A stretch of DNA of 64,000 bases from the NCBI RefSeq assembly GCF_021018895.1, contig NC_079380.1:5512236-5576235 (forward strand). The letters are read 5' to 3'. The translations under genes were made by a program, and so were the position numbers. The notes beneath the pieces are model-generated. The model worked only from the letters and a program-made list of their open reading frames with translations. It searched no databases and was not told the origin of the DNA. Of this stretch, positions 1 through 11,604 are shown piece by piece. The DNA comes from Seriola aureovittata. Taxonomy: Eukaryota; Chordata; Actinopteri; Carangiformes; Carangidae. Position 1 is the first letter of the stretch. Each line of letters starts with the position of its first letter.

Positions 1-91
1 TGTTTAATTTGTCTAATTGAGTGAAATGAATGGAACAAATCGCAGGTTGGAGGGAGTGCAACAAGGAAACACTCCTGCTGTCATGTCAACA

Positions 92-98
92 AAGAGAG

Positions 99-131
<33 letters not shown>
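92..131. repeat. (GA)n microsatellite
   Basis: Nearly perfect GA dinucleotide run with one CG interruption, in the adam11 intron after exon 13. Confidence 0.95.
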
Positions 132-134
<3 letters not shown>

Positions 135-189
135 GTTTTACAGGTGTTACAAGTGTGTTATGGTTTTTTTTTTGTCAGTGGATCTTTAC

Positions 190-241
190 CCCGTGTCTTC
201 CATGATGCAGCCCAGCCAGGTGTCTGGGCACCTGCAGTCTC
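190..241 (-). CDS. adam11: adam11 exon 13: end of metalloprotease-like domain
   Basis: Encodes [17 protein letters not shown], matching ADAM11 [17 protein letters not shown]. Acceptor CTCACAG, donor GTAAAG, 52 nt. The following exon is not within positions 1-189. Confidence 0.93.
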
Positions 242-646
242 CTGTGAGGACGAGCAGAAGGAAGGAGGACGCAGAGGAGAGTGGGAGAAAAGTGATGTAA
301 GTAAACCAGGGGGGAATATAACCGGCTTCACATGCTGCAGCACGTCTTGAGAAACAGCTCTACGTATGACAGAGAAGAAAGGCTTCCCATAGACCCGCTA
401 CCTCTCCTCGTGACAGCGGTATGTATTGTGTGCACTGAGCTCTTGTCCTGGCATTGAATAATGGACCTGATGGCTCTTCAACATTAATCACACGGCCCAT
501 TGTTCAGTGGCAGCGATGCTCTAACCACCAACCCCTCATTCTTGGACGCAGGTGACTAATCACCTAATGGAGAAGTCTAATTACAGAAGAGAACTGCTGG
601 ACGGGGATACCAATGCAGAGCCTACGATCTCAGCCAACACCCCCCA

Positions 647-725
<79 letters not shown>

Positions 726-2260
726 CCATCACACCCAGCTATCAATCCCTCTGCCTCTGCCTGCTTTGCTGATTTATTCAGCTGGTTTATAGATCTCTCT
801 CCATCCTTCTAACCTGCATTATAAAGCTTTCCGCTTGTCTTTTACCTGCAGAGTTACGGGCGTTGTTCCACCTCATCCCGATGTTCTGTCCAAGACTCTG
901 GCACAAAGTGATGGCCATTGCACCGACATTCCCATACTGAAATGAATACATATTGAATCCATACATGAGAGCTTTATTGGGAGATGGGAGGAACACTAAT
1001 GTATAATCCTCTGGCTAACTTGAGTTGCACTAAGTCGAACAGGGGGAAACAGTCTGCCTCTGTCCAAATGAAACAAAATCTACATAACAGCAGCTTTAAA
1101 GTTCATTAATTAATGTCTCATATCTCATTTTTTTCATTTGTGCAAAAACAGAAGTTGATGACAGTCTGCTGTTTTACCAGGGTTATATGCAGGACTCTTC
1201 CTTGCTAGGACCAGTAAAATACTGAGCCAGCTCTTAGATGGAGCCAGTGACCCATAAGTCCTCTCAAAACCTAGATTAAACTTGGCTCTGTTACTCCAGA
1301 CCTTTACACTTCCATTTTAAGTCTGATCTCAACTTTAAAAGGACAGTTGAAGTCGTTTCACTGATTTTCCATTTTGGTTTAAGTTATTAAACTTAGTTTT
1401 ACTGATGAATGGTTTAATTCAAATTGTGAAAGAAATGTGAGATTAAATTAAAAAACATTTCAAACTATGTTTGGCTAAATCTTGGTTAACCCTGACTTTT
1501 GTTTAAATGAATCCCTGTTGATGCCAAAGTGAATGGGAGCTTCTCAGACTGTCCTCACCTCGTTGATTCCTCCTCCCCTGGTTAGAGAGCACACTCCTCC
1601 TGTGTAGGCCGTCCCACTGCGGCTGCTGTGAAAATTACGCCCTCTGAGGTGCACAGGGAAAAAAATAAAGACATTATATGAATTAAAACCTAAACTAGTA
1701 TCCAAACATCAAGCTTTACTTCTGTGGAAATTTTTCTCTTGCAAGTTGTCTTACGAGAAAAGGTGGACGACATCGCTCTGCTCTTTGATGTTGTCTTTCC
1801 TGTATTTCATGAAGTTCTGCAGCGTTATCAATGGGTCTTCAACTACTGGCATCATATTTTTAGGGGCCCAGGTCTCCATGGCAACCAGCACGATCCTTGT
1901 GTTCAGCTGCTCCTTGTAGATCTGGGGACCAAAAATGCCCATCAGTCTACTGCTTTGTTGGCCTGGCACCTGTGCTGCGAGCCGAGCACTGAACATGGAG
2001 AGCTGAGCGCTATCAGGGATAAATAATTTCCAAATGTGGAAATGTGCACACACACACACACACACACACACGCTTTCTAGACAGGTGGCAGCGTGTGTAT
2101 GCAGAGTTTAGCAGTAGGAGGATTATAATCCTACAAACAAAGCTCTTACCGCATCTGCCATGTTGACCACTGCTTTGGCAAAGTTCTTGGTTTGGCTAGT
2201 TGAGCGACGCAGCTGTACAAACTGTGGAGAGACACAGATGGCATAAAGAATGGATCACAA

Positions 2261-2295
<35 letters not shown>

Positions 2296-5007
2296 TACAG
2301 TATATATATAAACACACGTTTGTATTTCTATACTTGTAAGGACCCTCATCATTATAAGGCATCATTGATTTTATTTCCATGTATTACTCACATCAACAGC
2401 CCACAAAGGCAACGTTATTCATAATAGTGTTACATAACAGACATCTAAACACTGTGCTGTACGTACTGTCTGCACTGTTGATCTCATACATCCCCTTCCT
2501 CTGATAAAAAGTCAGACAAGTCTATTCACTCAACTTAATGTCGTAAAACAGCAGAGACTGTTTTTTTACAGCATCTATTTTCATCTCTTTCCGAGGGTAT
2601 AAAACAATAATAATTGTTATTATAAAATATTATTAAAAATTATAATTTCCCGCTCTGCCAGACGTGCTTGCACCTTGGTGGACTGCTATTATAATGGCAC
2701 AGTGTTTCACACAGAGATAGATTCTATATCTGGTCAGTGAGCCCAGGCCTGACACACGTATGTAGACGCATATTACTGTCTTGACAATGCGCCCTAAAAA
2801 TAACAGTGAAATACTGACACTGACTTACAACCAGGTTTTTGTTGGTCAATCACGCAATCACTTTCAGCTGCTTCATGAAAGCAATGTGGTAATAATGCGC
2901 CTGACCACACCTCTCTTTAAGACCAACGCGGCCATGGGCGCAAGTTTATTTGCTATTTAAACGGTGCGGGCACTGGATGGGAAAATCACAACTGGACACT
3001 TTGCACTTTGCGCCGGGTGTAAGATGAGGCCCATAATGTTCATGTATGCAAAGCTTTGTAGTAAAATTCTGAACCTATGACAGCTAAAGCTTTTCACTGC
3101 GGTTCCCACCCGTTAGAGAAGAACCTGGTGTATGGTTACCCACACAAACCGTGCTGGCAGCTCATCCTCTCTGACCTCTAATTTCTCTGCAGTAACCGGC
3201 AGCCAAATATACATTTAACTCACCATTTCATTGTCGTTGACCACCATCAACTCAATGTATTTGGTCTCAGTCTGGACAGAGGGCTTGCGCACAAATCTCT
3301 TGGAGCGCTTCAGCCCCCCGGACACCTGCTGCTCCCTCGTTTGGTCTGGCCTGGCGTCATCGCCGTCACCTCCCGTGCTATCCCACTCACTGTCCTCTGT
3401 ACAGTCTGCACACACAGAGAAGCAGAGCTGCAGGCAGTTGGGGCAATAATACAGTTACAGAGCAACAAATTAAAATCTCAATTTCAGTCAAAACACCTGT
3501 AACTGTAATCAACCCTGTTTGAAATGACTAAAAATTACATCCCATTTAATTATCACATTGGTTTTGTCCTGTCTCACTGGTTTAAGCAATTCCTATCTTT
3601 TTGATTTCACTTCCAATTTTTGAGCATGAGAGAAAGGCCACAGTTGCCGTTTGGAGGTTTACTGGGCAGTAGTATAAGCAGTAGCATGGAATATTAAGTA
3701 ACATTCACTTTAAAATGACAATGGACAGGTGTAATTACTCGAACTGAAGGAAAGGTGGTTATAAGATGAGCAGGTAAGAAAAGACAATATCATTCTGATG
3801 TGACATGAGCGTCAGTGGTAACTAGCAACTAGGAACTCATGTACCTGCGCAGAGGGGGGACAGTCTGATATCAGGCATCCTGCGGATTAAGTGAGCGCCA
3901 TCACCCTTTAACAGAATAAATCCAAATGACATTAGACACATTAGGACCTAAAAATGACAAAATCAGACTCCAGGATTAAATTCTCTACCGTGCTCATCAA
4001 CAACACTACAGCTGTGATCCAAGGACTGTTTACCTGATTGGTCCCATTGTGCACCGGCTCGATCCCGTAAGAGAAGAAGCCATCAGAGAACATCCCGCTG
4101 AGGAGCAACATGAGAGAGACAGTGAGATTCAGAGCAGGGTTTAGAGACATGATTATGTATGTAGAAAAATTAAGCAGGCCATCTTTGATGTTACAAATAA
4201 AGGGCTCACCACAGGCCGTGGCAGGTGGAGACAGCTGCCCAGGACTCTGGTAAACCTCTTAACCTTCCCTGGTAGTAGCAGTGCTCCCCTCCCTGTGAAC
4301 ACAACACACCCCTGTTTCATCAAACAGCCAATACTGACTCACTTCAGGCCTCACAGGCACAGGCTTTTACACTTCAACACATATCATGATAGGTCGGCTC
4401 TGAGGAAAAAACCTCTCACAACCTCTGCATATGTGGCTCCCGTCTCCCTCTTACCCCGCTTTGGAGTTTATGGAACCGTTTGTGACCTACTTGTGTCCTG
4501 TGCTCTACTACACTCTATTCTCCTCCACTGGCAACAGCGGTGGAGGTAGACCCAGCACAAGGATCTCTTCAATAAATCAACACTTGTGTGGCCCACACAG
4601 TCAGATCTGAGGATTTAACATGGAGTAATGCAGCAGGCAAGCTGCAACTGAGAGACACGAGATGAAAGGGAAAAAGGAGAAATCCGCTCTGTTCTTTTTT
4701 GTCCTTTTAACAACCTTGACTGCCGCAGCAGAGCCCTGGCTTTCATCTCCTGAAAGCAACCCCCCACCAAAAAGTGGGCGCGCTGCTTCACGAGGTCACG
4801 GTGGTGAAGATGAACCACCAGGAGAGGTGAGAAAAGTGAGGAACACTTGTTCACCTGGATCAAATTGAGTTCAGCGGGGTGTCTCGGCATCGCAACAACA
4901 TCTGAGGCAAACAACGCCTTCATGTCCTGAACAAAAATAAATAAAAGGGTTTTGACGACAGAGATCGGGCTGGTGATGTGCTGCCCTGAATGCATCACAC
5001 CTGCCGT

Positions 5008-5054
<47 letters not shown>

Positions 5055-7190
5055 GCGACAGCAGAGGCGTCACGTGAGGCCTCCATCCAGCTGAGCGACA
5101 ATCTGGCCTGACTACAGGTCACTGTCACCGGCTCTGCAAGCACTCTGGGAACAAACCCATTGTCTTTGAACACACATAGACTCTGAAATGACTCCTCCCT
5201 CATTTCAAACCTCATCTTGCCTTTGTATTAACTGGCATTTTACTCCTTATTTTCCCTCCTCCTCCTCCTCCTCCTCCTCTCTCGCTCTCTCTGTCTTTGA
5301 GTCTTCTTTCATTCTCTTCGCTGCCAAGAACTTAATGACACCGCTGAGCTAACTGGTTGCTATGGAAACAGGCTTGTGATTGGTCAGGAGGGCTGAGGGA
5401 GAGTTTGGAACGATTGTGGGTGGGGACACGGAGTGCTGCTTGGGTGAGGTGGGTAGCTGTTAGGGGGGTGGGGGGGGGGGCAGTGATGTTTGAACAGGAA
5501 AAAAAAACCCCAAAAAAACAAAAACAAAACATTAGCCATCCCTCCTGGCTAGCAGACTGCAGTGACATTCCTCTGGTCTGTCTTGAGAAGCGCACGTCAC
5601 ATTAGATGTAAAGGCTTTCATCCATGTCCCCATTATCTCCTGACGATTCTCACTCTGAGCTCGCGCTTTTACACCACAGCCTTTTTTTTTGGCTGCCTGA
5701 GATAGGCCACAGCAGAGAGGCGTGCGCACGCGACGCTAACAGGCAAACACATGTATGTGTGTGTACAGGACTGTAACATACATAATCCTAATGGTCACAT
5801 GGCAGCGTGCTTTTGAAGCAGAAAGCACACAATACTGCTTCCGCAAATAGATAGAACCAGGAGGAGGAGATCAAACTGTAGGAACTCCAGCATCACAATT
5901 ACATAAAAGAATCAGCCTGAGAGGATAAAAACAAACAAAAAGCATGTCTTTTGTTTCTAAAATGAGACCTTAAAATATACATGAGACATAGGATTTATGT
6001 TACATAATGAGCTCTACACCATGTGAGGCATCGTATCTGACAAAAGTTTAAATTACTTCTGAGATCCACAGGCGACAGCACCAGTGTAGTGTCAGTTTCT
6101 ACAGCCACAGAACCGAATGCCGCACGGCAACTCCGGTCATCTCATCAATATGCTGCTTTCTAAGTGTCGAAAAACAAGTTCACTCTCTAAAACCCTCTCA
6201 GCACACATCCTCAACCCATGCAAAAACAAACCAAAAAGAAAGTCTTACCACAGACTGCGAGGGTCTGCCATCCTGGTTAAAGTGCCGCTCCACATATTCT
6301 GAAGACAGGAGGTGGCTGCAAATAGAGGGAGAGACACTATGAATATCTCTAACAGTGTCATTCCTATCACTGTGTAATCAAAAGTGGTTTCATCAGGGAT
6401 ATTTTCCACCACTTGCTGTCCACTCCAAATGCATTGCACAAAGAATAAGTGAACATATTAACATGTGGTGTTAATAAATGTCAGTGGAAACTCATAAACA
6501 TCCAGCTGTGTGTGTCAATGTGTGCGGTACTACCCATCTTGTCATGTAACATAATAGAGGGACTAAGTGCATTTGCTTAAGTGCAGGGAAATGCTAATGA
6601 GAACAGCTGCAGTAAATTAAGAGCACCCACTGATACTAACGTGTACAATAAAAATAAATAAATAGGATATCTAATGATTTTGGACGGTGATACAAACTGG
6701 TTCAGCTCCAGGTCCAGAGTGAAGGTGTGTCCAAAGGCTTCCACTTGGAAACAGCTCTGAGCCAAGTGGACAGGCTGAAAGAAAAAACAGAGAGACAGAT
6801 TTGACAGCTCATATATTAAAGGGTAACAAAACAATGGTGGTTAAGTGTGTTGCTTTTAAAAAGCCTCATGAATAATTCAGCAGAATCAATAGTGTGTACT
6901 CTCTAAAAGCATCTGAGCATCGGAAATAATATGATTGATAAAGTCCTCATTGACGGACATTGGCTGCCAGCGTTCAGGAAGGCATGGCTGCAGAGAGCTA
7001 CTGCTGTGTGAGAGCTAGGCTGGGGTTTTGTGATAGAGATGGATGGAGAGGGGCTTGACAGAAGGAGGGGAGGAGGAGGAAGAGGAGGAGAAAACTTTTA
7101 CTGATATCGTCTATGTTCAGCCGAGCTGCGCCAATGTCCCCACTGGACAGCAGCCAGAGCTGGGGAGGTGAGGAGACAGCAGGGCCAGGA

Positions 7191-7242
<52 letters not shown>

Positions 7243-9009
7243 TATTGACTGCAGACTAAACAGTGCATGTCTTCAGCAGCTCTGACTGTGCCAGCGTGGC
7301 TTTGATCTCAGTCTGGAGGAACCAGGCTGCAGTGAATCACGGGGCTTTTACTGACAACAGATTTCTTACTATTGTCTTGGAGAGGCTCGAGCATGATGTC
7401 CACAAGTGTCTCTGTCTCTGCTCAGTGACCGTTTCACTGCTTTACTTTGACTGTATTCGTGTACTGATGTTTACTGTTCTCACTTCAAGGTCCACTCAGT
7501 GCACATCTGTTCTTGTGCTTTCAGTCATATTGCACGATCTTCCTCAGCAGATGGAGATTGCCTCGTCGAAGTTGAAGATTCATAATTAAACTTTTGCGCA
7601 CAGTTTAAGGAGCGTCTCATCCAAGTTGGTTTAAAACTCGAGACTGAAAGTCTCTGATGCTGATACTTTTCTTCTGAACTGATCCAAGCTGCTACTGATC
7701 TTTATAAGCCATAATGGTTATTAAAATGTAAATTACTGAATATCTAATTTAAAAATTCAATATACATTTTTCATTTTTGCTATGGCGGATTTAATTGTTT
7801 TTAACGACAGGCTGCTGGATTTGACTGAGATCTGGTCTCACAATAATTTCTGTATCTCATTTATCTCATGTAACATGCATAATAATAATAATCACACAAA
7901 TCCATTCTCTCTAAACTCTCAAGCTATGAAATTTAATGACTTAATATATTATAAAATGATGCAAATAATGTTCAGAGCTAAATCAAAGTCATTCACAGAC
8001 GATATACTACAGAGCAAATATGACTTGAGAGATGTTATGGAACAATGGTAATTTGAATTTAAAAATGTGTAATTTGCTTTTGGTTTTCAAAAGGATGATC
8101 TGTAAAACTATTTTTGAGGGTTATAAATGTGAGTGATTCCCTTTTTCAATTTATGGAACAATACTAGTTTGTATTTTTAAAAAAATGTGTAATATCCTTT
8201 TGGTTCTTAAAACAGTGGTTTATACAGATACTGGTGGGTAGTTTAACTGAAAAGAATGTCGTCAGGCATATATAAGCATTTTGCTTCGGCCTGAGCCTGT
8301 TCAGTCACTATTTAATACGTCGACAGTTGACTGTTTTTAGTTTTGTTTTTTTCTGTCCATATTGTTTATATTTACTGTATCATGTGTGATGACTGAATAA
8401 AAAAGTACTACTACTACTGACCAGTATCATCAATAACAGGCAGTAGAAGTACATACACCTACCAACTAATAAAGATTATATCCTGGAAACGTATACACCC
8501 CTCAGCTTGCAGACAACTGTGATCAAGTCGAACATTTAAAAAGTCTGCTCTTCATGCAAAAACATAAACAACACTTCAAAGAGAACACAACAGGTAATTG
8601 AAAAATCACCGAAAACAGTAAATCAAAACCGCCGCCTGATCTATTTCCCGCTCAGCATGAAGTGACAGAAAAGAAAGAAAAAGTTCAGCTCATCTCCTGC
8701 TGCTTAATTTATCTTGCCCCTCATTCTAAGCATCTTCAATATTTTAAAAACAAAACACAGCAGGTCTAGACGAGTGCAGCAGCTGACACAGGGACTTCTG
8801 CAGCCTTGTCTCCTTGTACAGTGTCATCGTTTGTATTTCATCCATCACTGTCGCTGTTCTTAAATGATATAGCATCAGCCTTGTTTAAGTCCGCTTCTCC
8901 TCCTGGGACAACAACAGTCATCTTCACTATAAGTCTTCAAACTAAGTGTGTGTAAGGAGTCTAATGTATTCTCTCATAGCAGCTATATGAACTACATCAT
9001 ATCAGCAGA

Positions 9010-9046
<37 letters not shown>

Positions 9047-11097
9047 GATGGGGAAGAGCTCAAGCCTCTTGGACCATGCAGCACTTCTCACACAGGCCTG
9101 CTTCATAATTAATTGGGACATACTTCAACACACCACTGAATAATGAAGAAGTCAGGGGCTCAGCACGGCAGCCGGATGATCGGACGTGATGGCTGAATAT
9201 TTCAGGAGGGGCTAAGCTTTGTCATCGTGGAGATGGCGGCCACCACAAACAAACATTTAAGCAGCTCTTTGATCAACTGTGCATTAACTACGCTCGCTCA
9301 GTGCACAAAGCAGTTCAAAGAGTGTTTGGGTTTCAGAACTTGTTGCTAGATGTTACAACTGGAACCACAACCAGAGCTCAGCTGAGAATAAATGGCTGCG
9401 AAGCAACGACTTGTCTGTCCTGGTTTCATCCTGCTGACACGACTTCACTGTGGACATTCAAAGGCATTTTCAGAGACTAACTAGGTCAAAATCACGAGGA
9501 GCGAAAAAGACTGCTGCAAGACACCACCCTGCACTGTCATCCCTGTGTAGCAGGAGCCGCATGAGCAGCAGAGAGCTGAGCGCTGCACTGGAAAAATGAG
9601 GTTCGCATCAACAGTCTGTCTTGGTACTGTCACACCCCTATATGTGTATGTATATGTACGCACAGCCCTGATACAGTTTCACCGACAGTTGATCTTCCTT
9701 GGTAAGGAGGCATGTTGAGACCGGTGTTGACCCCCATTTTATAGGGTTTAGGTCCAAGACAAAATGTACCTACACCTAATGTATCTCTTCGTTAGATGAG
9801 GTAATAATGAATTTTCTGATTAAAAAAGCTATTCTCGTACATTGTCCAACTGGGATACTTTCTTTTTAATCAAATCATAGTTAGATTAATCTATTTCTCA
9901 TTTTGCTAAGAGATTCCTGAAACCTTGTCAAGGACCCCTGGGTGTCCCTGACCCCCATATTAAGACCACTGGGTGGAGAATCCACAGAGAACAGAGTGGT
10001 TCAGTATGAAAATAAACACAGTCGGAGAAGTGAGAGAGAAACAGGAGGATATTACATCCAGACTCGCAACTTACCAACGTGTCCCCAGTGCTGTTCTTCA
10101 CCCTGGTATCCAAGTGGTCGTGAGCCATTTCCTCCTCCGACTTGATCTGCTGCACCAGCCGCTTCGGATAGGTGACCTCGGCCGTGGTGTCACCGCTGTC
10201 CTGCCACCCGGCCGGGGTAAACCAGTCCCACATGTCTCCATCCTGCACCGGGCTCCTGTCCTCACCTGCATACAGTGCAAGGAGAACACTCAACACAGGC
10301 TTGTGGGCGTGCAGTGGGCTTGGCAAGGTGGCGACACACCTGAGCCTGCCTCCATTTAACCTGCTAGTGTTTTAGTAAGGAAAGTGAATTCTAGAAACCG
10401 ATTTAAAAGTGATGCATTTTAAAGAAGCCACACTGTGGAGGCATTCATGCCACTGGTCTTTCTTTATGATGATGGTTTGGTGACCTAATTTATCACACTG
10501 ACCAAGTGAAGATGTTTTTTAAGTCACTGCTGTATTTAAAGGAATTTAGTGGATATAATTAGGTTTTTAGTTTTGGATGAAAAATAATGAATGTACTTAC
10601 CATATTTCTAATAGGCTCTATAGTTGACATATGCCCATATAGACATATATACTCTGGGCCTATATATCTTTAAATCTCAGGAATCATCAATCAGGCTGCA
10701 AAACATATTGTTTTGGTGATTGACAAGTTCTATCATAGTGCTTTTAGATGTTTATTGGATAAAACAGGCTTGTAAATGGTTATGGGTACGTTGGATATAG
10801 GCAATGGGGCTGCGTTGGAAATGTGTTGATGCAGCAAATCTACCGCATCGGAGAGGGTTTTCAGGCCAGTAGGCTGCTTGGCACCGAGATCCCGCTACAA
10901 TAAAATCACAGGCTGCGCCGGGGTCAGAAAAGTGCTGGTGCAAGGGGAAAAAAATTGTGGATGCAAAGGAAATGAAAAGGGTGCTCCCGCTCTTTATCCG
11001 AACCCCCTCTCTCCCTCTACTCTCTCTCTCTCTTACCTGAGACTGCAAGCCTCTCGCCCACTGCCGCAAAGACCATGAAGCACCACACCGCCAGCAT
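190..11097 (-). CDS. adam11: ADAM11-like non-catalytic disintegrin/metalloprotease, partial (13 exons, 5' complete)
   Basis: Family knowledge: ADAM11 is a brain-enriched membrane ADAM without protease activity that binds LGI-type ligands and helps assemble presynaptic complexes. Seen: thirteen exons with consistent phases (61, 191, 77, 67, 83, 64, 61, 182, 72, 167, 85, 91, 52 nt) give about 417 residues. Order: signal peptide (1-20); prodomain with FTLDLELN then [18 protein letters not shown] and STCHGL motifs; furin-type RSKR at 235-238; metalloprotease-like domain with [10 protein letters not shown] and [17 protein letters not shown]. The HExxHxxGxxH zinc site reads [11 protein letters not shown] (383-393), so all three zinc ligands and the catalytic Glu are lost. 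YVERHF and GAMAITL favour ADAM11 over ADAM22/23. Disintegrin, Cys-rich, EGF and transmembrane parts lie beyond the left edge. The next gene to the right is divergent. Confidence 0.92.
647..722. repeat. (CA)n microsatellite
   Basis: About 37 CA units with a single CC interruption, in adam11 intron 12. Confidence 0.97.
846..936 (-). CDS. adam11: adam11 exon 12: degenerate zinc-site exon
   Basis: Encodes [11 protein letters not shown], then [11 protein letters not shown] where an active ADAM has HExxHxxGxxH. Acceptor TTTCAG, donor GTAAAA, 91 nt, phase 1. Confidence 0.95.
1559..1643 (-). CDS. adam11: adam11 exon 11: metalloprotease-like domain
   Basis: Encodes [15 protein letters not shown] and GGGINE. 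Acceptor CACCTCAG, donor GTGAGG, 85 nt; exons 10+11 make 84 codons. Confidence 0.92.
1755..1921 (-). CDS. adam11: adam11 exon 10: metalloprotease-like domain
   Basis: Encodes [18 protein letters not shown] and ends at VHLFS. Acceptor CCCCAG, donor GTAAGA, 167 nt, phase 2. Confidence 0.95.
2047..2071. repeat. (CA)n microsatellite
   Basis: Short CA run in adam11 intron 9. Confidence 0.93.
2150..2221 (-). CDS. adam11: adam11 exon 9: metalloprotease-like domain
   Basis: Encodes [12 protein letters not shown], the conserved helix before IYKEQL. Acceptor TCCACAG, donor GTAAGA, 72 nt (24 codons). Confidence 0.9.
2263..2294. repeat. (CA)n microsatellite
   Basis: CA run about 40 bp before the adam11 exon 9 acceptor (gene orientation), so TG-rich sequence overlaps the likely branch-point/upstream area. 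Confidence 0.93.
3224..3405 (-). CDS. adam11: adam11 exon 8: furin site and start of metalloprotease-like domain
   Basis: An acidic linker precedes [11 protein letters not shown], with a proprotein-convertase site RSKR, then [14 protein letters not shown]. Acceptor TGTGCAG, donor GTGAGT, 182 nt; exons 7+8 make 81 codons. Confidence 0.93.
3845..3905 (-). CDS. adam11: adam11 exon 7: prodomain
   Basis: Encodes [17 protein letters not shown], aligned with the ADAM11 HLIYRTPLLPDPLGC region. Acceptor TTAAAG, donor GTACAT, 61 nt, phase 1. Confidence 0.85.
4034..4097 (-). CDS. adam11: adam11 exon 6: prodomain
   Basis: Continues STCHGLC|GMFSDG, then YGIEPVHNG. Acceptor CTCCTCAG, donor GTAAAC, 64 nt; exons 5+6 make 49 codons. 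Confidence 0.9.
4210..4292 (-). CDS. adam11: adam11 exon 5: prodomain CYYQG
   Basis: Encodes [13 protein letters not shown] and STCHGL, hallmark ADAM prodomain motifs. Acceptor TTCACAG, donor GTGAGC, 83 nt, ends in phase 2. Confidence 0.92.
5011..5053. repeat. (CAG)n trinucleotide repeat, about 14 units
   Basis: Uninterrupted CAG run in adam11 intron 4. In the transcript direction it is CUG. It opens spurious poly-Leu and poly-Ala frames but is not within any exon. Confidence 0.97.
6249..6315 (-). CDS. adam11: adam11 exon 4: prodomain [12 protein letters not shown]
   Basis: Reads [13 protein letters not shown], very close to ADAM11. Acceptor TTTGCAG, donor GTAAGA, 67 nt; exons 3+4 make 48 codons. 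Confidence 0.93.
6698..6774 (-). CDS. adam11: adam11 exon 3: prodomain
   Basis: Encodes [20 protein letters not shown] and onward to LELN. At 77 nt it matches the size I recall for this ADAM exon. Acceptor TTTCAG; donor GTTTGT is weak but keeps the phase with exon 4 (codon CA|C). Confidence 0.9.
7193..7238. repeat. (GA)n microsatellite
   Basis: Perfect GA run in adam11 intron 2, next to a GGA-rich purine tract at about 7060-7092. Confidence 0.95.
7740..8417 (+). mobile_element. Probable decayed 3' end of a non-LTR retrotransposon
   Basis: An open stretch encodes [16 protein letters not shown] and KYDLR, resembling the C-terminal region of fish LINE polymerase proteins. It is followed by an AT-rich segment with an imperfect internal duplication, then AATAAAA and (CTA)n at 8395-8417, typical of a LINE tail. 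It sits in adam11 intron 2, antisense to the gene. The clade is not determined. Confidence 0.45.
9021..9046. repeat. (GA)n microsatellite
   Basis: Short GA run in adam11 intron 2. Confidence 0.9.
10075..10265 (-). CDS. adam11: adam11 exon 2: N-terminal prodomain
   Basis: Bounded by acceptor TATGCAG and donor GTAAGT, 191 nt, so exons 1+2 make exactly 84 codons. Ends with a segment resembling the ADAM11 motif LDTRV. Confidence 0.9.
11037..11097 (-). CDS. adam11: adam11 exon 1: start codon and signal peptide
   Basis: ATG at 11097 begins [14 protein letters not shown], a hydrophobic leader. Donor GTAAGAG starts at 11036. The exon ends in phase 1. A second in-frame ATG at 11076 is inside the leader. 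The exact cleavage site is not determined. Confidence 0.85.
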
Positions 11098-11291
11098 GAT
11101 CTTCACATATTCCCCCGGATTACAACATCGAGAGAGCCGCAAAAAATATCACGAACCTGGCCGATGGAGGGGAAGAAAAAAGACCAAAAAGACAGAGCAG
11201 AGCACGGCAGAAATGATGGCGAGGATCCAAAGTGAATCTGCTAAACATCTGATGATGCGCGTCCTCTCATCTCTCCCCCTCTCTATGCCGC

Positions 11292-11325
11292 GCTCTCTCT
11301 CTCTCTCTCTCCCTCTCTCTCTCTC
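11292..11325. repeat. (CT)n tract in adam11 5' flank
   Basis: Polypyrimidine run about 200 bp upstream of the adam11 ATG; on the transcribed strand it is GA-rich, as in many TATA-less neuronal promoters (inference). Confidence 0.85.
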
Positions 11326-11526
11326 GCCCTCTCAGCTCCAGACAACACCGCTACGGAGAATTTGGATTTGCATATCAGAATAATGAAATATGAATCATTG
11401 CCTAGGCCTGTGGCGGAGATGATCGATACAGGCCTATCGATTGATCAGTGAGGAAATAGGGAGAGTGCGCGCAACGGATGCATAGCTTCGCAAGGCTGCG
11501 CGGGCGCGTATGGGTGTATGGATTAG

Positions 11527-11527
<1 letters not shown>

Positions 11528-11602
<75 letters not shown>
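11528..11602. repeat. (GT)n microsatellite, about 37 units
   Basis: Perfect alternating purine-pyrimidine run about 430 bp upstream of the adam11 start, next to CpG-rich sequence. Confidence 0.97.

Positions 11603-11604
<2 letters not shown>

Noticed and set aside
4615..5215. Poly-Leu and poly-Ala frames on the minus strand
   Set aside because: Produced by the (CAG)n repeat in adam11 intron 4; not flanked by suitable splice sites and not conserved in the ADAM family.
7782..8051. Possible independent 89-codon gene
   Set aside because: Better explained as a decayed LINE coding remnant followed by a LINE-like tail.
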